Origin: Batillaria attramentaria
Lineage: Eukaryota > Mollusca > Gastropoda > Batillariidae
Direction of reading: 5' to 3'
DNA length: 64,000 nucleotides
NCBI GenBank assembly: GCA_018292915.2
Contig: JACVVK020000193.1
Location: forward strand, 403,001-467,000
Under the pieces are notes generated by a model, which saw nothing but the letters and a program-made list of their open reading frames with translations, was not told where the DNA came from and did no database searches. This document shows positions 55,097 through 64,000 of this stretch, piece after piece; position 1 is the stretch's first letter; each line of letters begins with the position of its first letter. The translations under genes and the position numbers were made by a program.

Positions 55097-55510
55097 CTGC
55101 CCTCACAGTTCAGCATCGCCGTCACCGTCTGGCATGGGCCCAGCAGCACGTTAACTGGCGTCTTCGGGAGTGGAGGAGGGTCCTATTCTCAGACGAGAAG
55201 CGTTTTTGTGGGGATCACTCGGATGGCCGTATAAAAATCTGAAGAAGGCGCAAAGAGCGGTTTTCTGAGGTCAACATCATGTAACACAACAGATAAGGTG
55301 TAAACGTAATGGTTTAGGGCGCTATCGGCCTGAATCAGTGAGTTGGCCCAGTGTTCTTCCAGAATGTGAGTCAAGGTCGCTATATCGCCCAAGTCCTCCA
55401 GCCCCATGTGGTGCCATTTTACCATACGCACCGTAACTCCCTGTTCCAGCAGGATAATGCCCGGCCCCACACAGCACGTGTTACCCGGGACTTCCTGCAT
55501 CGCAGCTGAG
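55085..55510 (+). pseudogene. Second Tc1-like C-terminal piece, inverted relative to the first
   Basis: Plus strand: VQHRRHRLAWAQQHVNWRLR, VLFSDEKRFCGD, GRIKI-stop-RRRKERFSE, VLQPHVVPFYH, LFQQDNARPHTARVTRDFLH, ending after the second Asp block. Several stops. It is fused near 55085 to the N-terminal piece of opposite strand. Confidence 0.7.
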
Positions 55511-55989
55511 GCCCCCTGTAGGTCGCGCCCTGTAGAGCCAACACGCTGCTTTGGCCTTGAATTCTCCTCGACAGGAGGTTGGGCCGCCTGGCCTAGTCAA
55601 TCGGCTCTGATCACGTCCTGCCCTGCTGCACTCCCTGGTAGTCAGTTTAGAACCTGGACAGCACGCGATGGTGTCACACGACAGCGGTCCTCTCTCCCTG
55701 GTAGTGTAGTAGAAGGCGGTGGCTTAACGGGTCAATCGGGGGAACACCTCCGAGTATATCTTCTGGGCAGCCCTGGTGCGCGTAAGCTGGAGACCCGCTG
55801 ACATGATGCGCATCCCCATGTTGGAGTCGATGGCGGCTGGGGACCCGGATGATGAATCACCAGAAAACCAACAATGGCACAGAAAACTATCAAACAGCCA
55901 CGGAACCGCAAGCGGATGAAGCATGTGGACTTTGAGTTAGCCTAGATTCAGATTCGGAGACGGAGGCTTCAGACCCCGTTTCCCATTCT
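55511..55989. other. No recognised gene
   Basis: A duplicated CTCCCTGGTAGT word (55639, 55693) in GC-richer sequence. No motif in the frames. Confidence 0.3.
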
Positions 55990-56162
55990 GGGCCCGCATG
56001 TAAAAGTCGAGGTTAGGGATTTTAGCTCCGGGTTAAAGTCTAACCTCGAACTAAACTAGCTCTAGGGTAAATTTTTTCATGCACGAGTCGAGGTTAGCTC
56101 TATCTTCGAGCCAAAGTCGGGGATCAAACTACTGGGCAATTTTCGGGCTGATAAGTCTAGCC

Positions 56163-56350
56163 CCGGGTTACCGAGAAGCAAGGATGGCGGCAATTGCACT
56201 GAGTCGGTAGCAAAGGCAGTTATTACGCTCACCGCATTTTCCGTGACCGTCAGAACCCATTTGACATGCTTGGTGACGATGAGTATATATTAAGAACAAG
56301 ATGGCCACCAGCCCAATATGTTGTTTCCATTCAATGACCTGCTGTAGTCA
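56163..56350 (+). pseudogene. HARBI1-like transposase N-terminus, broken
   Basis: Begins ATGGCGGCAATTGCACTGAG and, after a frameshift, reads FRDRQNPFDMLGDDEYILRT, parallel to FWDRTNPFDTYDEREVF of the transposase at 22139. Stops follow at once. No catalytic part remains in the element. Confidence 0.55.
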
Positions 56351-56469
56351 CAGTCGTAGTCGTTGTGTCATGTATGCAGCCCGCGCGCACACGCCGGAAC
56401 GCAAGCTCTCTGACATCAAGCATGCTGACATAAAGAAAGAACTGAAAACCCTTATCGTGCCTCTATGCA

Positions 56470-57998
56470 CTTGCAACAAGGAGGAACGGCCCCGTCCTAC
56501 AAAGTTGTTTCTCCAAACTTCATCTTATTTTGTCTGTTTTGTTGTTATTGTTGCCGGTTCTCCCCTCTCCAAGTTCTACCGATGACACTAGATCCTCTAC
56601 GACCTCGACCGATTAGCCACGTGACTGGGGGTGGGGCCGGGTGTGGGAAGAAGGGAGAGGGAGAGGGTGGGTAGGTGGGTGTTTAGGAGTTTAACGCTCT
56701 TTTCCACCACATAAGGGTGATATCAAAGACGGGGCAACGAGAAAAAGGCCAGCACAAATATTTGGCCCCAGCGGCCGGGATTCGAACTCTCGGTCCAAGC
56801 ATTGAAAGTCCAACGCGCTACCATTCGGCCACCCTGGCTCCCCAGAGAGAGAGAGAGAGAGACGTCAGTTCCGCGAACTAAACATTTGACGTCAGCCTCA
56901 GGCAGGTCGTCATACAGAGAGAGAGAGAGAGAGAGATGACGTCAATTCCGTGAACTAAACTTTTGGCGTCAGCCTCTAGCACTGAGATCGTCTGAGGATG
57001 CTTGTTTATGTCCTGTGATTTCCCTATTGGCTTTGTGACTTCTCCGACTGAATTATTTTTCACATGAAATCTGGAAGATGTAGAGGGCTGATGAAATGTC
57101 GGAAGCAGTGACGATACTTGCAGATTTTGTCTGTGAACCAAACATTTGCCGTCAGCCTCACGCTGCTCGTATGACAGATGATACTTCTTCATATCTTGTG
57201 ATTTCCTTGTTGCTTTTGTGACTTCCGGGACTGAATTAATTTTTACATAAAATCTGGAAGATCTAGAGAGCTGATGAAAAGTGGACTTAAGTGCCTTGGA
57301 TTGTACTTACGAAATTGCAAAATTGGAACTTTTTTGACCGGCGCTTCTCGCAGTAACGTGAAAAATTTGTTTATCTAAAAGCTCTGCTATTCTTAATACT
57401 AAAGCTATAATAGTGCAGTAGTTCATGTCATATGTGCAGTTGTCACAAGTGTCAAAAATACCGGAATGATGAGTAATTTGAAGGAGTCTTTTCATAGATA
57501 TTTGGCCTTATATGCAAACCACCCCTACCTCGGAAATATTTTTCTTACACAAAACCTGTCAGAGCTACAGAGCTGTGCTACGAAAACATGCAGTATAATT
57601 GGATGATCTTCCCAATTTCAGAAAATGAAGCCATTTGAACATTTTTTTCGAAAAAATTCGTAACATGACCGATTTTTAAAAATCGGCGATAACTCTTTTG
57701 AAAATGCAGTAGGCTAAAAATCGTGAAAAATAGCCCTGGAGAATATGACTGCCCATTTTATCTCAAAGTAAAAAGCCATCCGGCGAGGTGGTTTAGCAGA
57801 TAGCCATCATTACATCCGTCCACACACACGTCAACTCCCGCCAAAAAGAACGCAGCAGCATAGTGTGCACGTCGAGTGTCTATGACGCAGATTTCGTTAC
57901 GTCACTGTGTGCGTGAAAGTAAGTATTGTGTGGAGAAACGTCACAGTCTTGTTTTGTATCACTGAAACTTGCTGCTGCGCGTAGCAAAATCTGCCCCG
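56470..57998. repeat. Unclassified 1.5-1.9-kb repeat, copy B
   Basis: Same start (CAAGGAGGAACGGCCCCGTC) and same body as 51669-53560, lacking the (TTCAA)n insert and the terminal palindrome; ends AAAATCTGCCCCGTCTT. Identity looks above 95 percent. Confidence 0.7.
56665..56850 (-). repeat. tRNA-related SINE, best-preserved copy
   Basis: On minus: GGTGGCCGAATGGTAGCGCG, GAGTTCGAATCCCGGCC, AAATATTTGTGCTGGCC, GTGATATCACCCTTATGTGG, then a G/T-rich tail. A- and B-box-like words are at tRNA spacing. Confidence 0.65.
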
Positions 57999-57999
57999 T

Positions 58000-59051
58000 C
58001 TTTTAAAAACCCAAACACATGAGGTCGTGTGAGCTCGCCTAGCTGGTTGACGTCACAAACTTTTTGGCGTATGCGAGGTTCTACATGGGTGAATGAATTC
58101 TTCACTCTCTGGGACACAGAGTCTTTCAGTGGAAAGTACCTCTGTGCACGGTGGGGAAATGGCGCTCACTGCGCTACCGTGACGGGCCTAAATTGTCTCG
58201 GTGTTCTCAAACACAAGGTCGCGCACTATGTAATCCTTGACCAGCTTTGAACCCAGAGGGATCCTCAATGGCGCAAGTGATGGTAGGCTGTCTTCAGAGT
58301 GAAAGTAGGCGTGTTTCTGAATCAGAGACATACATAACATGTCTCTGTCTGAATGGACAGATCTATTATTACATTCAGTCCTAGAGCACGGGTGTGTATG
58401 CTTTTGTAATCGTCTCTTATTCCACCACAAGGCAGGTACGTGATCGTCTGCACCGTGCAATAATACTTGCGTGTAGAGTGCAACACCTTGGCCTGTCAGA
58501 GTGCAACCCCCTTGCCGTTTACTCACATCCTGTTGGATCAGTGTACCACGTAAACAGTGCCATCAAAGCGCAACAATAATTGTCCGCTGGCAAAGATTTT
58601 GCCCAAACCAAAAGTGGTCGGATATTCAAGACATCGTTTCAAATCGAATCATGTGACACACAAGTCTTCGCTTTTCTAAAAAAAATTCGCCATTTTTGAA
58701 AATGTCGCTGGCTGTAAGCAGTCACATTTTCACGCCCCGCCGAAAAGGGACTGCACTCTGGAGTCTATGAATTCTTGTAATAAAGTCGTTCCCCTTTGAC
58801 AGAGTTACTTCCCGCAGACCTGACTGATAGACGATAGTCCGGGCAACCCATGAGTGATCGGGGACGCCACATACTGGGTCAGGGATCCAAGCGAAGAAAC
58901 TTTTTGGTGGCTACATATTTTTCGTGGTGGCTATGGCACAGGAAAACGTCAGGCTAATGTAAGACAAGATGGCCACCAGCCCAATATGTTGTTTCCATTT
59001 AATCACCTGCTGTCGTCACGGTCGTTCTTTTGTAATGCCATGTATTCGGGA

Positions 59052-59086
<35 letters not shown>

Positions 59087-60904
59087 CTCTCTGAATGGAA
59101 ACAACTGACCGGGCTTGTCAGACCAATCTTGGTTTTGGAAGAGAGACGTCAAGTTGTTTTCTTTGAAATCTATGACGTTTTTCCTCATTGGGATGGCGCA
59201 TAATACATTTGACGTAATAACTTTGACTCGGATACAATTCTTGCAATGAAAGCAGCCCCATGAAAATTGAAGTGTTGCTGCTGCGCAGTGTAACGATCGA
59301 ATTTATACCGGCTCAATGTGTTTAACAGACAAGTCTGCGCGGTGAACGTTTTTTCACGCACGCACGCACACACACAGACTTGCGCGAGCCGCGTTTGTGC
59401 ATGTGCTCCATTGAGACCTATGTGGTGTTCTCTCACTCTACTATGCTATTGAGTGAGAGTCAGTGGGAAAATCAAAGCTCACTACATCAATGAAACTCCC
59501 GTTTTCCCCGTCTACAAATAGAGAACTTCCGAAAAGTGACGACACACCCCCAAGAAATGCCAGCATCACGTCAATCAAACATGACGTCGGCAAACTGACG
59601 CTGATACAGTTTTGCGTCAGTGCGCGTGTGCCTTTTCTGCGATGTTTGTGAGGCGTGTGGCTTGTGTAGAGGAAATGTGCTTTGAGTACAAATTTTCGAG
59701 TCAACTGACGATAACGGCTGCAGTGAATTTTTCTAATTTTTTTGTATATTTTTATGGCACCCCAGACACATTATCTATATATAGTAGGAGCGATTTTGAG
59801 ATCTAAAATGGGTTCACCAGCACTTTCATGAGGTACGGCTTACGTCAAAAGTATAATAGCGACAACCTCCCAAATTCACACTGTTGAGAGCTCGTATTCA
59901 TGCTATCTATGTCCAAAACATGGAGTGATTTAGATAAATATTACGCCTTCAAACGCCAGAAAGCCACTTTTTCTGAAAAGGGCAATAACTCGCAAATCAT
60001 GTGTGCAATCGTTCCTGGATCGCGCCTTCTATTCAACAATCTTGATTCATTCAAAAACCCCAAATTTGAAATCGATCGGTTCAGTATTTACGGAGATACA
60101 GGCATCTGAACTGGGTTCACATGCAATGTCAACTCAGGTTCGGTTTACATGAAAGCTATAAGACTAAGAGCGACCATTTTCTAGTAGTGACTCTGTTCAG
60201 AGTCCGTATTCAAGCTATCTACTGCCAAAAAATTGAGTGATTTAAATAAATATTACTCCCAAATCACTTAAGCAATCAGCACACGCTTGGTTCCTCTAAT
60301 GTAACATTTTGATATATTTGGATACCCCAAATTTTAAGCCATTCGTTTGAGTATTTTCGAAGAAACGGGCCTGGACACAATTCACACACACACAGCCGCA
60401 CAAACATCCGCACAGACGGCACTCACTGAGGAGGAGAAGTGCGTTCGGAGCACCATACGCGTCAGCATCGGAGACGCACGCTTCTTACGTCATTGTCAGA
60501 GTTACACTTGCAAAACCGTCTCTGCGGGAGATCGGCAGTGACGTGCGTTTGTACCACAGATGCTTGCCTATGAACGTGGAAATTTTACCCTGTCGTATGA
60601 TGTTGTTTCCATTACTATGGAAACAACATAAAAAGAAATCATTGGCAGGAGATTTTTCCGATCACTGACAGTATCAAAGACGCCATTGAACGAGTCATCC
60701 CAGGAAACCAGCATTACGCCAATCAAATATGACGTCGGCAATATGACGTCTCGAGCATGCGCATCAAAGGGATTTCCCCCAGCATAAAATAGATTGCCGG
60801 GTTAGCTAGTCCACGCTCTAACTTCGACTTCTACATCGCGCTAAATCGTTCCCGCTAGCCTCGGAGTAACTAGTCTGGGCTAGGTCCGTAGACAAGGATT
60901 AAAG
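58000..60904. other. Interior of the Harbinger-type element, noncoding duplications
   Basis: 58961-59047 repeats 56293-56375 (AAGATGGCCACCAGCCCAAT, ATGTTGTTTCCATT). 59880-59945 and 60185-60255 are direct copies about 305 bp apart (TATTCA-GCTATCTA, GAGTGATTTA-ATAAATATTAC). 59562-59605 and 60706-60750 share CAATCAAA-ATGACGTCGGCAA. Also a (CA)n tract at 59056-59082. No gene. Confidence 0.45.
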
Positions 60905-60930
60905 TAACCTCGAGTTTTACATGCGGGCCC

Positions 60931-61971
60931 TGGCCTCGCTTTCTGATCGTCCACTGCACGGCCCTCTCCTTAAGTAGTGAAACCGTGCTCGTAACCTCTT
61001 CCGCCTTAACTGTGCCAAAAAGGGTCATTTTTCCCACCAATAGTATCTGCCGTGTACAGTCCGCTCTCCTACCTCCCCCTTAGTGTATTCTGTCAATAAC
61101 TGAACGCTGAGGAAAGGGAACTCAAGTAACCTAACGATGGAGCGTACGCATATTGAACGTCTGACAACTATGAGGAAAGAGCAAAATTAGTAACATGAGA
61201 TCTGCTGGAGTATAATTGGAGTGGAGTTCGTGTGGATTCAGCGCGTTTACAAAGATGAATCTCCTCCGGCAGGGAGAAGCCTGCCGTAAAGCCTCGATCC
61301 ATCATGTCTCTGATGCAAACATGTGAATCCGATCGTCTTTGAGCATAACTGTTCAGTATAATTACCACTGAGTACTTACTAAGATACATCTTATTTCGAA
61401 ATTACGTGTAGATGCTATAAATCTGAAAAATTTGCAGTTTTGTGGATTTATTTAGAAATCGTCAACCAGCCATACGTTCATTTAGGCAAGAGCTCAAGTA
61501 CGGGAGCCAATTTGCGACTGGTTCGCGGCCACTCGACTTTAGAAAAATTCTTTTCTCATATATTTTGTCCATCCTGACCACATTTCTTATACTCAGATTT
61601 ATAAACACTGGGTACTCCTAATTTCTTAAGAACCCCCCGGATCTGACGGATCACTACCCACTCCACCGACTGAGTTGTCCGCTCTACAACATAACCTTTC
61701 TGTGAATCTTTCTCTAGTGGAAGTACAATTTTATGCAGACACTGCCCTCTACAACTTTTTGTATTTTAACTTGGCCATGGTTTTGTATGCGAAACTGTTA
61801 CCTTTCCCCGTTTCATTCCTGGTGTGAGCGTCTGTGACCGTCAGTTGAGAATAAGGTGACCGTAGTCCCATCTCTGCCGTCTCCAGTCCCTCATAGTGAA
61901 ATGCAGCACTGCCTTGAGGTTCTTTAAGAACAGTCAACGATAAGGCGATTTGGTTAAAGGATTGCTACATT
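60931..61971. other. No recognised gene
   Basis: Frames at 61168-61389 and 61749-61937 (minus) have no motifs. Confidence 0.35.
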
Positions 61972-62339
61972 TTATTTTTTTTTTTTTAATTCTGTTTTTG
62001 GGTTGTTGTTTTTTTTTACACATAGACATCAAATCGAAAACACATACATTGATACAACTACATCTTTCACAAATGTTAGAAGAAGGAAAACAACAAAGAA
62101 GGACTTAAAGGACATCTCACAACCAACCTCTAGATTTATACATATACATCTTCCAATAGTACAGTCTCACATACATTACATACACTTATCCCCCCCCCCC
62201 CTTCCCCTACAACACCCATACAGGAGACAAACACAAGGAGCACACACACACACATACACACACAAAACAAAACAAAAAAAAAAAACAACAAAACACACAC
62301 ACCCACACACTCAGACACAAGAAAAACAAACAAACAAAG

Positions 62340-62345
62340 AACAAC

Positions 62346-62393
<48 letters not shown>
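62340..62393. repeat. (CA)n microsatellite in the LINE 3' UTR
   Basis: Follows AAACA-type low-complexity sequence from 62220. Confidence 0.85.
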
Positions 62394-62395
<2 letters not shown>

Positions 62396-62468
62396 GGACA
62401 CAATGGACACACAGATTGCATAGTACATTGTACACGAGGTTGCAGATGTTAGATATTCACTATATGCC

Positions 62469-64000
62469 TCACGTCACAAGCGCTCTGTATGGCATCCAGT
62501 TCATATTAAATTTGTTAAGTTTTCCTGAGATTCCGTGACAGTATCTCTCCATAGCATATCGATGTTTAACAAGGCCTATGAAAACATTTAAGTCAGGTAA
62601 AGTTTCTTTCAGACGACTTACATAAATATGATATTTTGCCAGCAGGATGAGCAGATCAAAAACTGAGTCTGTATTGAAGCATTCTGCCACCCCAAAGATA
62701 ATTAGAGTATCTGTAAGAACCAGTGCTGAGCAGTTAACACAGTTATCTGTCAGCAGTGTTGTGAACCCTGCCCAGAAATTTTGAGTATGGTGACAAGTCC
62801 AAAACAAGTGCATTATTGTTTCAGATACATCATGACAGAAGGTACACAAGTCGTTGTCAGAAAGTTTTCACAGGCACAAAAATCTTTTGGTAGGCAAAAC
62901 ACGATATAATAATCTCAGTTGGAACCAGCGGAGCTGAGAGTCAGGTGTAGTACTAATTGGTTTTAGAAAAATATGTTTCCAATCTGGAATCTCTTTACAA
63001 ATCTGACTCCACTTAAATACACAGTTAGGCTGCATCTTTGGCGTCACCAGAGCAGAGTATACTTTTTTGTGCCCACCCTGCATAATCAAGGTGTGGTACC
63101 CTGTAACAAGGTGTGGTACCTTGTTACCTGTGCCAATACAATGTGGGGCAGGTTCAAAACCAGCCCGTCGTCTGTAAGCCTTAATAGCTTCAATTATTCC
63201 AGAGTATACCAAAAAATTGGTAGAGATTCCTGGGTACAAATCCTTGAACATACCACAAGTGAGTAAATCACCATTATCATCCACCAAATCACCAACAAAT
63301 ATAATACCCCTACTTTTCCATTCAGGTATATGTACAGTTTTTCTGTCTCTGACAATATTTTTGTTATAATGGACACATTCAGATAAAAACTCAGCAACAT
63401 GCTCAGGCAGACACCTGTTGGAAAAGTTCTTAAAGTGTTTTGCTACATCCACCCAGAATTTGTTCTGACATCGCTGCATCAATACATTTGCATATTCACT
63501 ACCGTACATCTCCAGATTTCTGAAAGCAGGACAAGTAGTCATCAATAAATTTCTTATCAGTGAATTTGATAAGAAGACACGTCTCACCCAGCTTAATTTC
63601 ACCGAAGCTAAAAAAGCATATACATCAGTCATTCTTAGTCCACCTAACTCATATGAGGCACAAACATTTGTCCTACTAATTTTACATTTCTTTCCATCCC
63701 ATAAAAATGAGAGAAACATTTTGTTGAGGTCAGACATAAAGGATGAAGGTGGATCTGGGAGATTGGTAAACAAGTGCACAAGTTTCGATAAAGCAAGTGT
63801 CTTAATTACAGTAATTTTTCCATAAGGTGTCAGCTGGCACTTCGACCAGACAGACAGAATACGCTTTATGTCATTCAACTTATTTTCATAATTAATTTCA
63901 ACAATTCTATCAATATCTGTAAAAAAACTGACACCTAAAACTTTAAAAATTCCTGGGTCCCAGACAAAATTGAATTCTGGCATGTAGCGTATGTGTGAGT
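62469..64000 (-). pseudogene. L1-type ORF2 C-terminal region, one in-frame stop, partial at window edge
   Basis: Open from the window edge (in frame before MPEFNFVWDPG) through VLGVSFFTDI, CQLTPYGKITVIKTLALSKL, FLWDGKKCKISRTNVCASYE and LGGLRMTDVYAFLASVKLSW, the post-RT region of L1/Tx1-type ORF2. LRWFQLRLLYRVLPTKRF is followed by a TGA at 62868-62870, then the same frame gives the zinc block LCTFCHDVSETIMHLFWTCH and ends at 62469. A direct repeat GGTGTGGTACC...TGTTAC at 63085-63125 adds residues in the middle. The single stop suggests recent decay. The RT core is outside. Confidence 0.75.

Larger units (their letters stand above)
55990..60930. mobile_element. Harbinger-type element with 26-bp TIRs, internally rearranged
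   Basis: GGGCCCGCATGTAAAAGTCG and GAGGTTA at 55990-56015 are matched in inverse at 60905-60930 with one mismatch in 26. Its first bases resemble the TIR at 20931 and 22316 (GGGCCCG-ATG). A broken transposase N-terminus lies at 56163. The inside contains repeat copy B, a SINE, and local duplications. Target duplication not evident. Confidence 0.65.
61972..64000 (-). mobile_element. L1-type LINE, 3' half, running off the window
   Basis: Minus strand; the 3' end is a T-run on plus (61972-61988). The 3' UTR holds A-rich and CA-rich tracts. The coding part is at 62469 to the window end. Confidence 0.7.

Noticed and set aside
1..64000. CRISPR array, bacterial operon or viral genome
   Set aside because: Tandem repeats seen are microsatellites, minisatellites or transposon cores; genes are spliced eukaryotic transposon genes. 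YqaJ here is transposon-borne.

Overview
The window is eukaryotic and reads as a transposon-rich stretch of a marine mollusc genome, most likely a gastropod. Introns with GT-AG borders, long (CA)n/(GT)n tracts, L2/I/L1-type LINEs, a Penelope element, Harbinger, Tc1, Tigger, MULE and ISL2EU-like DNA transposons, tRNA-related SINEs and pearl/HINE-like repeats all point that way; the taxon is inference. No bacterial, viral or organellar genes, CRISPR array or rRNA were found.

70-7752: a near-complete ISL2EU-like DNA transposon with degenerate TIRs and two convergent genes, a THAP plus DDE_Tnp_4 transposase (two exons, frameshifted before the last catalytic residue) and a SAP-SWIM-YqaJ nuclease (two exons, open). 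7.8-11.4 kb: an SGNH-hydrolase pseudogene, a HINE piece, an L1-type LINE remnant and a solo Penelope 3' tail. 12.27-15.71 kb: an element with about 700-bp inverted arms; a third arm lies at 39.7 kb.

15.89-25.71 kb, minus strand: the only host-gene candidate, a signal-peptide exon (25.65 kb) and an Ig-like domain exon (15.89-16.22 kb), both phase 1, joined by a roughly 9.4-kb intron filled with a small Harbinger element, a Tigger fragment and a palindrome-ended element that splits a SINE.

25.9-29.1 kb: a pearl/HINE-like element with tandem core units full of TCAAGGTCA sites, interrupted by a 5'-truncated Penelope element with a 9-bp target duplication. 29.6-30.6 kb: a promoter-like 14-bp repeat array and an unassigned ORF. 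32.1-36.8 kb: L2 LINE copy 1, interrupted by a 1.25-kb inverted-repeat element with an 11-bp duplication.

43.3-55.5 kb: a nested stack. A Tc1 element is split by L2 copy 2 and by a MULE-derived foldback element; L2 copy 2 is itself split by an I-like LINE (which carries a HINE), by a 0.78-kb ISL2EU miniature keeping only a SAP exon and a THAP exon, and by a 1.9-kb unclassified repeat. 55.99-60.93 kb: a second Harbinger-type element holding another copy of that repeat. 61.97-64.0 kb: the 3' half of an L1-type LINE, minus strand, running off the window.

Nothing here looks like a metabolic operon; the coherent systems are the two-gene ISL2EU transposon and the layered insertions that give a relative chronology.
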